A stretch of 12,567 nt of DNA from UMGS1663 sp963558185 (GCA_963558185.1 CAUWFE010000036.1:1-12567), one strand, 5' to 3'. Positions 5,310 through 12,513 are shown, numbered from the stretch's first letter. Program-made: numbers and translations. Notes: generated by a model not told the origin, from the letters alone.

Positions 5310-6935
5310 TTAGAATTGCATTCCTGCATCTTCATGAGGGTTTCCACATGAGCATTTGTCTTCTTTCTTTTCACTTACAATGCTTTCTGTTGTTAATACC
5401 ATAGAAGCAATAGATGCTGCATTTTGTAATGCACTTCTTGATACTTTTGTTGGATCTACTATTCCAACTTTTTTCATATCAACATATGTGTTATCTGCTG
5501 CATTAAATCCTATTCCTTTTTCTGATTCTTTTACTTTATTAACAATTACAGATGCATCTAACCCTGCATTTATAGCTATTTGTTTTGCTGGTTCTTCTAG
5601 TGCTTTTAAAACAATTTTTGCACCTAATTTTTCGTCACCATCTAGCTCTTCTACCATTTTTTCAACTTCTGAAAGAACGTCTAAATATGCTGTTCCTCCA
5701 CCTGCAACAATTCCTTCTTCTACTGCTGCTTTTGTAGCTGATAAAGCATCTTCAATTCTTAATTTTCTGTCTTTCATTTCTATTTCTGTTGCAGCTCCAA
5801 CTCCAATAACTGCTACACCACCAGCGATTTTTGCTAATCTTTCTTGTAAATTTTCTTTTTCAAATTCACTTTTTTCATTAGCTAATTCTGCTCTAATTTG
5901 TGCAACTCTATCTGCTATTTGTTGTTTTTCTCCTGCACCATCTACTATTATTGTATTTTCTTTTTGTACTTTTACTTGTTTTGCTCTACCTAATTGTTCT
6001 ATAGTAGTATCTTTTAATTCTAATCCTAAATCTGAAGTAATTACTTCTCCACCTGTTAATATAGCAATGTCTTGTAACATAGCTTTTCTTTTATCTCCAT
6101 ATCCTGGAGCTTTAACAGCTACTACATTTAATACACCTCTTAATTTATTTAATACAAGTGTTGATAAAGCTTCTCCCTCTATATCATCACAGATAATTAC
6201 TAATTTTCCTGAATTTTGCATTAAACTTTCTAATAAAGGTAAAATTTCTTGGATATTACTAATTTTTTTATCTGTAATTAATATATATGGATTATCTACT
6301 ACTGCTTCCATTTTTTCTGTATCTGTTACCATATATGGTGAAACATATCCTTTATCAAATTGCATACCTTCTACAACATTTAATTCTGTATTAGATGTTT
6401 TTGATTCTTCTATTGTGATAACTCCATCTTTAGAAACTTTTTCCATTGCTTCTGAAATTAGTCTTCCAACTTCTTCATTATTTGCTGATATGCTTGCAAC
6501 TCTTGCTATATCTTCTTTTCCATTTACACTGCTACTTATTTTTCTTAAATTTTCTACAGCAACATTAACAGCTTTGTCAATTCCTCTTTTCATTGCCATT
6601 GGTTCTCCACCTGCAGCAACATTTTTTACACCTTCTCTTATCATGCTTTGAGCTAAAACTGTTGCTGTTGTTGTTCCATCTCCTGCAATATCGTTTGTTT
6701 TTACAGAAACTTCTTTTACAAGTTGTGCTCCCATATTTTCAAATTTATCTTCTAATTCAATTTCTTTTGCTATAGTAACACCGTCATTTGTAATTAATGG
6801 ACTTCCGAATTGTTTATCTAATACTACATTTCTTCCTTTTGGTCCTAATGTTACCTTTACTGTATCTGCTAATTTATTTACACCATCTAATAAGCTTTTT
6901 CTAGCTTCTTCACCAAATTTAATTTCTTTTGACAT
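5310..6935 (-). CDS. groEL: Chaperonin GroEL (60 kDa, Hsp60)
   Basis: Forms the double-ring ATP-driven folding chamber with GroES in the cytosol. 541 residues, full length. The nucleotide site is evident: TLGPKGRNVVLDK near residue 30, NDGVTIAKEIE, and the DGTTTATVLA segment near residue 87. The family signature GAATEIEMKDRKLRIEDAL leads into AAVEEGIVAGGG. The C-terminal tail is unusual: in place of Gly-Gly-Met repeats it ends KCSCGNPHEDAGMQF with a Cys-x-Cys pair. AAGGAGG is 9 nt before the ATG; groES ends 20 bp upstream, so the two form an operon under the CIRCE operator. Confidence 0.98.
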   Translation of the reverse strand: MSKEIKFGEEARKSLLDGVNKLADTVKVTLGPKGRNVVLDKQFGSPLITNDGVTIAKEIELEDKFENMGAQLVKEVSVKTNDIAGDGTTTATVLAQSMIREGVKNVAAGGEPMAMKRGIDKAVNVAVENLRKISSSVNGKEDIARVASISANNEEVGRLISEAMEKVSKDGVITIEESKTSNTELNVVEGMQFDKGYVSPYMVTDTEKMEAVVDNPYILITDKKISNIQEILPLLESLMQNSGKLVIICDDIEGEALSTLVLNKLRGVLNVVAVKAPGYGDKRKAMLQDIAILTGGEVITSDLGLELKDTTIEQLGRAKQVKVQKENTIIVDGAGEKQQIADRVAQIRAELANEKSEFEKENLQERLAKIAGGVAVIGVGAATEIEMKDRKLRIEDALSATKAAVEEGIVAGGGTAYLDVLSEVEKMVEELDGDEKLGAKIVLKALEEPAKQIAINAGLDASVIVNKVKESEKGIGFNAADNTYVDMKKVGIVDPTKVSRSALQNAASIASMVLTTESIVSEKKEDKCSCGNPHEDAGMQF

Positions 6936-6955
6936 AATAAATTTCCTCCTTATTT

Positions 6956-7237
6956 TTATTCTACAATTGCCAATATATCACTTTGTCTTACTATAATTAA
7001 ATCTTCGCCTTCATATTTTATTTCTGTTCCGGCATATTTATTTACTACTACTTTATCACCTTTTTTTACAGTCATTTTCACTTCTTTTCCTTCTACTATT
7101 TCGCCAGGTCCTACTTCTAAGACTTGTGCAATTTGAGGTTTTTCTTTGCTACCGCTAGATAAAATTATTCCACTTTTGGTAGTTTCCTCGCTTTCTACCA
7201 TTTTAATTACTACTCTGTCTGCTAATGGTTTTAACAT
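6956..7237 (-). CDS. groES: Co-chaperonin GroES (10 kDa, Hsp10)
   Basis: Heptameric lid of the GroEL chamber. 93 residues, standard length. It shows the N-terminal LKPLADRVVIK strand, the mobile loop ETTKSGIIL that contacts GroEL, the roof-loop region near VEGKE, and the C-terminal IVRQSDILAIVE. GAGGAGG lies about 8 nt before the ATG. First gene of the groESL operon, directly downstream of the promoter and CIRCE element. Confidence 0.98.
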   Translation of the reverse strand: MLKPLADRVVIKMVESEETTKSGIILSSGSKEKPQIAQVLEVGPGEIVEGKEVKMTVKKGDKVVVNKYAGTEIKYEGEDLIIVRQSDILAIVE

Positions 7238-7262
7238 TTTACATTCCTCCTCAAAATTAATA

Positions 7263-7289
7263 TTAGCAGTCTTTACTTAAGACTGCTAA
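7263..7289. promoter_or_regulatory. CIRCE operator (variant) controlling groESL
   Basis: TTAGCAGTC-N9-GACTGCTAA, perfect 9-bp arms with the exact 9-nt spacer of the CIRCE element (consensus TTAGCACTC-N9-GAGTGCTAA). Each arm differs from consensus at two symmetric positions (GTC for CTC), keeping the palindrome intact. It lies just downstream of the groESL -10, where HrcA repressor normally binds. hrcA itself is not in this window. Confidence 0.88.
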
Positions 7290-7292
7290 TAA

Positions 7293-7319
7293 TTTATACC
7301 TTTTTGATTTAATTGTCAA
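7293..7319 (-). promoter_or_regulatory. Promoter of groESL
   Basis: Minus-strand TTGACA (7314-7319) with TATAAA (7293-7298) after 15 nt, or TAAATT (7291-7296) after 17 nt. The CIRCE element follows immediately at the expected start site. Confidence 0.7.
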
Positions 7320-7337
7320 TAGTTATTTTATAGTTTT

Positions 7338-7380
7338 CACATAAAATTCACAAAAGGTATTTCTTAAGCTCTTTTATGTG
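7338..7380 (-). terminator. Weak hairpin downstream of clpX
   Basis: CACATAAAA / TTTTATGTG 9-bp stem (7338-7346 and 7372-7380) with a 25-nt loop, about 20 nt after the clpX stop. There is no U tract on the minus strand, so termination is uncertain. Confidence 0.35.
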
Positions 7381-7399
7381 TATGCTAAATTTTAAGTTA

Positions 7400-8714
7400 T
7401 TATGCTGTTTCTGTTGATTTTTTTGTAGATTTTCTCTCTGTTTTTTTATTGCTTTCTTTATTTTGGTTTATAATGACTGTTGGTGGATCTATTCCTAAAA
7501 CTGTATTTTTTGTTACTATGCAAGTATCAATTTTATGATTTGAAGGAATATCAAACATAATATCTCTCATAATTTCTTCTATAATTGAACGTAATCCTCT
7601 TGCACCAGTTTTTCTTTCTATTGCTTTGTCAACAATAGCTTCTAAAGCCTCTTTTTCAAATTCTAGTTTTACACCATCTAATGATAATAGCTTTTGATAT
7701 TGTTTAACTAATGCATTTTTTGGTTCTGTTACTATTCTTATTAAAGCTTCTTTGTCTAATTCTCTTAGAGTTGCAACTATAGGTAATCTTCCAACAAATT
7801 CTGGTATTAAGCCAAATTTTAATAAATCTTGTGGTAATAATTGTTCATATACCTTATATTTATCTATTTCTTTATTGCTTTTTATATCTGCTCCAAATCC
7901 AATAGCCTTTTTGCCTGTACGTGAATTAATAATATTGTCTAATCCTTCAAATGCCCCTCCACATATAAATAGTATGTTTTCTGTATTTATATGAATTAAC
8001 TCTTGATGTGGATGTTTTCTTCCTCCTTGTGGTGGTACAGAAGCATTTGTTCCTTCTATTATTTTTAATAGGGCTTGTTGTACACCTTCTCCACTAACAT
8101 CTCTTGTAATTGATGGATTTTCAGATTTTCTTGTTATTTTATCTATTTCATCTATATATACAATTCCTTTTTCTGCTTTTTCTACATCATAATCTGCATT
8201 TTGAATAAGTTTTAATAAAATATTTTCAACATCTTCTCCAACATATCCTGCTTCTGTTAATGTTGTTGCATCTGCAATTGCAAATGGAACTTTTAATATT
8301 CTAGCTAATGTTTGTGCTAAAAGTGTTTTTCCGTGAACCAGTAGGACCTAATAACAACACATTACTTTTTTGTATTTCAACATCATCTTGTTCATCTGCC
8401 ATTTTACTATTAATTCTTTTATAATGATTATATACTGCTACTGATAATGTTTTTTTAGCATCTTCTTGCCCTATAACATAATTGTCCAATACAGCTTTAA
8501 TTTCTGCTGGATTAGGCAAATCTTGTATTGTGTCTTTTTCATCATTTAACACATATGTGTCTTCTTCATCATACATTTGTCCTTCTAGAATATTACTACA
8601 TACTTTAATGCATTCATTACAAATGAAAACTCCTGGTCCAGCAATGATTTTTTCAACAGATTCTTGTGGTTTGCCACAAAATGAACATTTTATACTTTTT
8701 TCATTTTTTGCCAT
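7400..8714 (-). pseudogene. clpX: ATP-dependent Clp protease unfoldase ClpX, interrupted by a one-base insertion
   Basis: AAA+ unfoldase that feeds tagged proteins to ClpP. The N-terminal zinc domain (CSFCGKP ... CNECIKVC) is intact, and the frame runs to LLLGPTGS (residue 127). On the plus strand an extra g at about 8333 (ccGtga) then shifts the frame inside the Walker A GPTGSGKT, and translation stops at 8301. Dropping that base restores an uninterrupted 437-residue ClpX, which I read through to the end: GKTLLAQTLARIL, EAGYVGEDVENILLKL, Walker B VYIDEIDKI, SGEGVQQALLKIIEG, the pore-loop and sensor regions, PEFVGRLP, and KTGARGLRSIIEEI. RBS AAAGGAG lies 9 nt before the ATG. It is last in tig-clpP-clpX. 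One base in a conserved motif of an important gene suggests an assembly error, but a real mutation is possible. Confidence 0.92.
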
Positions 8715-8791
8715 TATATTTTCTCCTTTAAATATTGTATGTTTTACTTTTGTATTTTGTATTACTTTTTGTAGTTTTATTCATTATTTTT

Positions 8792-9403
8792 TTAATTATG
8801 TGATTTTGGTGTTAAAATTCCATCTATCAGTCCATATTTTAAAGCTTCTTCTGCTGTCATATAATTATCTCTTTCTGTATCTTTTTCAATAACTTCTATT
8901 GGTTGACCTGTTCTATCACTTAATAATTTGTTTAACTTTTCTCTTGTTTTTACTAAATGATCTGCATGGATTTTTACTTCTGTCGCCTGACCAGAAATAC
9001 CTCCACCTCCTATTAATGGTTGGTGAATTAATATTTCTGAATTTGGTGTTGCAAATCTTTTTCCTTTTTCACCAGATGCTAAAAGTACTGCTCCCATACT
9101 TGCTGCTAATCCTACACACATTGTAGAAACAGGGCATTTAATATAATTCATTGTGTCTACAATTCCCATACCATCTGTAATTGACCCTCCTGGGCTATTT
9201 ATATATAAAAATATCTCTTTATCTGGATCTTCTGACTCCAAAAATAATAATTGTGCTATAACTAAGCCAGCAGATGTAGGGTTTACATCTTCTCCTAAAA
9301 ATATAATTCTATCTTTTAATAATCTTGAGAAAATATCATATGATCTTTCTCCTTTTGCTGTTTGTTCTACTACATATGGAACTAAACTATTTTTTTCTAA
9401 CAT
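8792..9403 (-). CDS. clpP: ATP-dependent Clp protease proteolytic subunit ClpP
   Basis: Serine peptidase that forms the tetradecameric chamber of ClpXP/ClpCP. 203 residues with a short propeptide. Catalytic Ser102 lies in GLAASMGA, His127 in ILIHQPL, and the Asp is in DTERD (about residue 175). The INSPGGSI glycine-rich segment that forms the oxyanion region is present. CCTCC-type ribosome site lies before the ATG. It sits 77 bp upstream of clpX and downstream of tig, the common Firmicute order. Confidence 0.98.
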   Translation of the reverse strand: MLEKNSLVPYVVEQTAKGERSYDIFSRLLKDRIIFLGEDVNPTSAGLVIAQLLFLESEDPDKEIFLYINSPGGSITDGMGIVDTMNYIKCPVSTMCVGLAASMGAVLLASGEKGKRFATPNSEILIHQPLIGGGGISGQATEVKIHADHLVKTREKLNKLLSDRTGQPIEVIEKDTERDNYMTAEEALKYGLIDGILTPKSHN

Positions 9404-9430
9404 TTCTTTTCCTCCTTGTTTATATTTATT

Positions 9431-9492
9431 AAAAAGTAGAAAAGTTAGAATGGTAAAATCTTAATCTTGTAAACAATTTTTCCATCTAACTT
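9431..9492 (-). terminator. Hairpin between tig and clpP
   Basis: Minus-strand AAGTTAGATGG / CCATTCTAACTT (one bulged base) followed by TTTTCTACTTTTT at 9431-9443. It would stop or dampen tig transcription before clpP, which could reset the ratio of the two products. No clear separate clpP promoter is visible. Confidence 0.5.
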
Positions 9493-9507
9493 CTCCCCTT
9501 TTTTATA

Positions 9508-10791
9508 CTATTTTATTTTTGCTTTTTCAACAATAAATTTGATTGCATTTTCAGATTTGATACTTTCTTTTACATAGCTTACTAAGTTTTCATTTTTACT
9601 TAGTTCTTCTACTTTGTTACCATAAGTTTTAGCCATTTCTTCTAATTTTTCTTGAACTGTAGCATCATCAGCTTCTATTTTTTCTGCTTTTATAATTGCT
9701 TCTATTACTAATCTTGCTTTTATATCTTTTTCAGCTTGTTCTCTTAGTTCTTTTCTGATTTCACCTTCTGTTTTATTCATCATTTGAAGGTACATATCAA
9801 AAGATAATCCTTGATATGATAATCTATGTTCTAATTCATGGATTCTATTATCTATTTCTGTATCAATCATTCCTGATGGAATTTCTAATTCTGTATTGTC
9901 ACAAACAACTTTAATTGCTTCATCTTCTGTTTCATATTTTGCTTTAGCTTCATTTTCTTTTTCTAATTTTTCTTTTATGCTATCTTTTAATTCTTTTAAT
10001 GTGTCAAATTCACTAACATCTTTAGCAAATTCATCATCTAATTTTGGTAATTCTTTCATTTTAATTTCGTGTAATTTTACTTTAAATGTTGCATCTTTTC
10101 CAGCTAAATCTTTTGAAAAATATTCTTCTGGGAAAGTTACTTTAATTTCTTTTTCTTCATCAATTTTCATTCCAATTACTTGGTCTTCAAATCCAGGAAT
10201 AAAAGTATTGCTTCCAATTACTAATTCATGGTTTTCTGCTTTTCCACCTTCGAAAGCTACTCCATCTTTAAACCCTTCGAAATCTATAACTGTTGTATCT
10301 CCACTTTGTACTGGTCTATCTGTTACTGAAACAAGTCTTGAATTTTTTTCTTGCATATGACCTAATTCATGTTCAATATCTTCATCTTTTACAGTATACT
10401 CTACTTTTTTTAGTTCTATACCTTTATATTTTCCTAAAGTTACTTCTGGTTTTGTTTGTACAACTGCTGAAAATTTTAAATCTTTTCCTTTTTCCATTTG
10501 TTCAATATCAACTTCTGGTCTACTTACAGCTATTATATTATTTTCTTTTAATTCTTTTTCAAATTCTTCTTCTGCAACTTCATTAAAAGCATCTTCATAG
10601 AAAATTTGTGCTCCATAATATTTTTCTGCTATTTGGTATGGTGCTTTTCCTTTTCTAAATCCTGGTATATTAAAGTATTTTGCATTTTTTGCATATACTT
10701 TTTTCATTGCTTCTTCAAATTTTGCTGCTTCTATGCAAAAACTTAATTTAACTTCATTATTTTTGTCTGTTTTTTCTACTTTCATACTCAT
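9508..10791 (-). CDS. tig: Trigger factor, ribosome-associated chaperone and peptidyl-prolyl isomerase
   Basis: First chaperone to meet nascent chains at the ribosome exit tunnel. With the start chosen here it has 427 residues, typical of the family. The N-terminal ribosome-docking loop GFRKGKAP is present near residue 43. An FKBP-type isomerase domain follows (about 150-240; DTTVIDFEGFKDG, FIPGFEDQVIG, VTFPEEY), then the long helical C-terminal arms. I chose the ATG at 10791 (MSMKVEKTD), 11 nt after AAAGGA. An in-frame ATG at 10836 overlaps the promoter -10 and cannot be the start. It heads the tig-clpP-clpX group. Confidence 0.97.
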   Translation of the reverse strand: MSMKVEKTDKNNEVKLSFCIEAAKFEEAMKKVYAKNAKYFNIPGFRKGKAPYQIAEKYYGAQIFYEDAFNEVAEEEFEKELKENNIIAVSRPEVDIEQMEKGKDLKFSAVVQTKPEVTLGKYKGIELKKVEYTVKDEDIEHELGHMQEKNSRLVSVTDRPVQSGDTTVIDFEGFKDGVAFEGGKAENHELVIGSNTFIPGFEDQVIGMKIDEEKEIKVTFPEEYFSKDLAGKDATFKVKLHEIKMKELPKLDDEFAKDVSEFDTLKELKDSIKEKLEKENEAKAKYETEDEAIKVVCDNTELEIPSGMIDTEIDNRIHELEHRLSYQGLSFDMYLQMMNKTEGEIRKELREQAEKDIKARLVIEAIIKAEKIEADDATVQEKLEEMAKTYGNKVEELSKNENLVSYVKESIKSENAIKFIVEKAKIK

Positions 10792-10834
10792 TTTATTTTC
10801 AATCCTTTCACGTTTTCTTTTAATTTGCTTATAC

Positions 10835-10862
10835 ATTATATCACAATTTTAGCATATTGCAA
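10835..10862 (-). promoter_or_regulatory. Promoter of tig
   Basis: Minus-strand TTGCAA (10857-10862), 16-nt spacer, TATAAT (10835-10840) with an extended TGA before the -10. It rules out the longer tig start at 10836. Confidence 0.75.
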
Positions 10863-10900
10863 GCTTTTTTATAAATTTGCCTTAAAGCTATTAGTGGTTT

Positions 10901-10975
10901 GTTACAATTTACAGCTGATAATTATTGTATAGAATGTATATATATTAATATTTTTTATAGACTGTGAATTGTAAC
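10901..10975. repeat. Spaced inverted repeat upstream of the tig promoter
   Basis: GTTACAATTTACAG (10901-10914) and CTGTGAATTGTAAC (10962-10975) are inverted copies with one difference that would be a G-U pair in RNA. The 47 nt between them are AT-rich. It could be a paired protein-binding site or a structured RNA. I see no gene in 10863-11055. Confidence 0.5.
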
Positions 10976-11035
10976 AGTGGTTATGTATATTAATATAAGA
11001 AAGGCCTTGGAATATAAGCTTTTAATAAAATAGCG

Positions 11036-11057
11036 AATCTTCATAGAGATTTTTTTT
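11036..11057 (+). terminator. Short plus-strand terminator-like hairpin
   Basis: AATCT-TCATAG-AGATT followed by a T8 run (11050-11057). There is no plus-strand gene upstream, so it is either fortuitous or ends an unrecognised small RNA that could start from a weak TTTACA-N16-TAGAAT promoter near 10908-10935. Confidence 0.3.
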
Positions 11058-11472
11058 AGTTAAATACAAGGTCATACAAAATTTTAAATGCTAGCATACC
11101 TATAATAATTGCTATAACATGTGTAACATAGTAAAAAGCAACTGCACTATATATTGATATTCCCATTATTAAGCTGAGAATTCTTATTATAAACATATTT
11201 ACTCCATTTACACCTGCTTGCAAAGTTTGATTTTTTTTATCTATTATTTCAGAAGACGGAATCATATATATTTCAGATAATTTGTAAATTGTATCTAAAT
11301 CTGGAAATTCTAAATCTCTTTCCCATTTTTTTATATTTTTAGCTTGTACATTTATCTTATTTATTTTTTCAGCTAATTCATATTCATCATATCCTTTTTG
11401 AGTTCTTAATTCATATAACCATTGTCCAAAGTCTATGTAATTTTCATTTTTTATTTTTTCTCTAATTCCCAT
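11056..11472 (-). CDS. XRE-family HTH regulator with membrane-anchoring C-terminus
   Basis: A 138-residue protein. An HTH_XRE-type domain occupies about residues 14-66 (FGQWLYELRTQKGYDEYELAEKI in part, KWERDLEFPDLDTIYKLSEI). Two hydrophobic helices follow at about 93-114 and 117-136, so the DNA-binding domain would be tethered to the membrane. Ligand and target genes are unknown. AAGGAA lies about 10 nt before the ATG. Its promoter overlaps a perfect 20-bp palindrome, so it may repress itself. It lies between tig and the putative tRNA attachment site, on the chromosomal side. Confidence 0.8.
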   Translation of the reverse strand: MGIREKIKNENYIDFGQWLYELRTQKGYDEYELAEKINKINVQAKNIKKWERDLEFPDLDTIYKLSEIYMIPSSEIIDKKNQTLQAGVNGVNMFIIRILSLIMGISIYSAVAFYYVTHVIAIIIGMLAFKILYDLVFN

Positions 11473-11547
11473 AACTTTTATTTCCTTATATTTTTATTTT
11501 GTTTATAAATATTGTTTTTTCATTTGCCTATTTTTTTATTCGTAATT

Positions 11548-11576
11548 ATTTTATCATTTATAAATGATAACGACAA
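11548..11576 (-). promoter_or_regulatory. Promoter with overlapping 20-bp palindromic operator
   Basis: Minus-strand TTGTCG (11571-11576), 17-nt spacer, TAAAAT (11548-11553). The spacer and half of the -10 are exactly covered by the perfect palindrome TTATCATTTATAAATGATAA (11551-11570). Its placement is that of a repressor site; the downstream HTH gene is the obvious candidate. It also resembles metal-regulator boxes of Fur/PerR type, but not closely. Confidence 0.7.
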
Positions 11577-11693
11577 GCATTTTACAAAATCTTTATATGC
11601 TTATTTTTTTATTTTAACTGTTCTATTCTTTTTCTTATTTTGTGCTATTATATATCTTAAATTTTTCATTGAAGTATTATTAGTAAAAAGAAA

Positions 11694-11740
11694 CCTTGTA
11701 AAATATTGATATTTCAATACTTACAAGGCTTTTCTTTTTT
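11694..11740. terminator. Strong bidirectional terminator beside the tRNA fragment
   Basis: CCTTGTAA / TTACAAGG outer stem (11694-11701 and 11721-11728) with an inner stem TATTGA-TATT-TCAATA (11704-11719). It is followed by CTTTTCTTTTTT on the plus strand and TTTCTTTTTAC on the minus strand. No gene ends next to it; it fits as the original terminator of the tRNA gene whose 3' end lies at 11740-11759. Confidence 0.75.
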
Positions 11741-11759
11741 GGTGCGGATGAGAGGACTT
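11740..11759 (-). other. Attachment-site candidate: 20-bp tRNA 3' end fragment
   Basis: Minus-strand AAGTCCTCTCATCCGCACCA has the form of a tRNA 3' end: half a T-loop and T-stem (AAGTCCTCT), acceptor strand CATCCGC, discriminator A and encoded CCA. Nothing upstream of it can complete a tRNA, since the sequence turns to AT-rich filler. A partial tRNA 3' end followed by a tRNA-like terminator is the usual scar left when an integrase inserts an element into a tRNA gene. The acceptor GCGGATG/CATCCGC suggests tRNA-Leu, but isotype is uncertain. Confidence 0.72.
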
Positions 11760-11810
11760 TTTTATTTATATATTTTTTTGATTTTTCCTTTATTTATCAA
11801 GGTTTTTAGC

Positions 11811-11899
11811 AATTTTAGTGTTCTTTATTTTTACTAAAAATTACACTAAAATTACACTTTTTTTAAAAAATTACACCAAAATTACACCAAAATTACACT
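11811..11899. repeat. ATTACACY repeats with 11-bp period, possible integrase arm sites
   Basis: Five copies of ATTACACY at 11840, 11851, 11870, 11881 and 11892; unit AAAATTACACY repeats at 11 bp within the pairs and triplet, with 19 bp between the second and third. One inverted copy, AATTTTAGTGT, is at 11811-11821. One-helical-turn spacing beside an attachment core fits arm-type integrase or excisionase sites; the last copy overlaps the stop codon of the small gene. Otherwise nothing codes between 11760 and 11892. Confidence 0.75.
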
Positions 11900-12048
11900 T
11901 TCCTTTTATAAAATTTTATTATTCTTTGCTTTGTTTTTTCTTTATCATATTTCATGTTTTTACATATATTATACAATATCTCTATTACATATTCTTTTTC
12001 ATTACATTCTTCACAAATTTCATCAATAATTGTTTCATTCACTTTCAT
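11893..12048 (-). CDS. Unknown 51-residue acidic-to-basic small protein of the mobile element
   Basis: I do not recognise it. It starts MKVNETIIDEICEECNEKE with a Cys-x2-Cys, is predicted mostly helical (YVIEILYNICKNMKYDKEK), and ends in a basic tail KFYKRKV. The ATG at 12048 was chosen because AAAAGGAG lies 8 nt upstream; an ATG at 12054 is too close to that site. Its stop codon lies inside the last ATTACACY repeat. A promoter candidate precedes it and the XRE repressor gene is next upstream, so it may be an accessory protein such as a small DNA-binding or excision factor; this is inference only. Confidence 0.6.
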   Translation of the reverse strand: MKVNETIIDEICEECNEKEYVIEILYNICKNMKYDKEKTKQRIIKFYKRKV

Positions 12049-12103
12049 ATCCATTACTCCTTTTTATCTTTTGAATATATATTCATTTTTTGGTACCATG
12101 TTT

Positions 12104-12134
12104 ATTGTACAATATTTGATATATAAAATGTCAA
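12104..12134 (-). promoter_or_regulatory. Promoter candidate of the 51-residue gene
   Basis: Minus-strand TTGACA (12129-12134) and TACAAT (12104-12109) with a long 19-nt spacer. The -10 lies within the 10-bp palindrome ATTGTACAAT. Long spacing often needs an activator that twists the promoter. Confidence 0.5.
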
Positions 12135-12191
12135 TCGTATAGAAATTTTTTATTTTTTAGAAGCTTCTATATGAAAAATATAACAAATAGT

Positions 12192-12207
12192 GTTCCTTAT
12201 GAGAAAC
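12192..12207. promoter_or_regulatory. Operator-like palindrome, copy downstream of the repressor
   Basis: GTTCCTTATGAGAAAC, one base different from the 12514-12529 site. It lies between the repressor and the 51-residue gene, about 60 nt upstream of the latter's promoter. Confidence 0.55.
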
Positions 12208-12230
12208 CTTTTATGAAAGTGCCATTTTTA

Positions 12231-12262
12231 TATATGAAAAATTGTTTTTTTATTTTCATATA
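12231..12262. terminator. Hairpin directly after the repressor stop codon
   Basis: TATATGAAAA / TTTTCATATA 10-bp perfect arms (12231-12240 and 12253-12262) with a 12-nt A/T loop. A U tract is absent on the minus strand, so it may be a weak terminator or a stability hairpin. Confidence 0.4.
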
Positions 12263-12263
12263 A

Positions 12264-12464
12264 TTATTTAACCGTTTTATATAATTCTTTTGAATCTACA
12301 TTTAACCCTATTGCTATTCTTTCTATTGTCAAAATAGTAGGCATTGTTTCTTGATTTTCTATTCTGCTTAAATGCCCTTTACTTATACCTGTTATTTTAG
12401 ATAATTGACTTATAGATATTCCCTTTTGTTCTCTTATCTTTCTTACTAATATTTCTATTCTCAT
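12264..12464 (-). CDS. XRE/Cro-CI-type repressor
   Basis: A 66-residue protein that is almost entirely one HTH_XRE domain: ILVRKIREQKGISISQLS as helices 1-2, ITGISKGHLSRIENQE with recognition helix SKGHLSRIE, and PTILTIERIAIGLNVD for helices 4-5. No oligomerisation or peptidase domain is attached. AGAGG lies about 7 nt before the ATG. It is flanked by two near-identical palindromes, the layout of an immunity or lysogeny-type switch in prophages and integrative elements. It probably represses its own promoter and a divergent one to the right of the window. Confidence 0.88.
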   Translation of the reverse strand: MRIEILVRKIREQKGISISQLSKITGISKGHLSRIENQETMPTILTIERIAIGLNVDSKELYKTVK

Positions 12465-12513
12465 ACAAAACCTCTTCTTTAGTATGTTCTATTTTTGTCA
12501 TATCATACTTTTG

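Noticed and set aside
10792..10836. 15-residue N-terminal extension of trigger factor
   Set aside because: Its ATG overlaps the -10 box, and family members start at the MKVEK region.
11512..11709. 65-codon hydrophobic plus-strand frame
   Set aside because: Starts at TTG without a ribosome site, runs through the HTH promoter/operator and ends inside a terminator stem.
11740..11759. A complete tRNA gene
   Set aside because: Only the 3' quarter is present; no anticodon or D arm can be found in the adjacent sequence.
11818..12142. Plus-strand Phe/Ile-rich frames
   Set aside because: Shadow of AT-rich repeats and of the minus-strand small gene; no ribosome sites.
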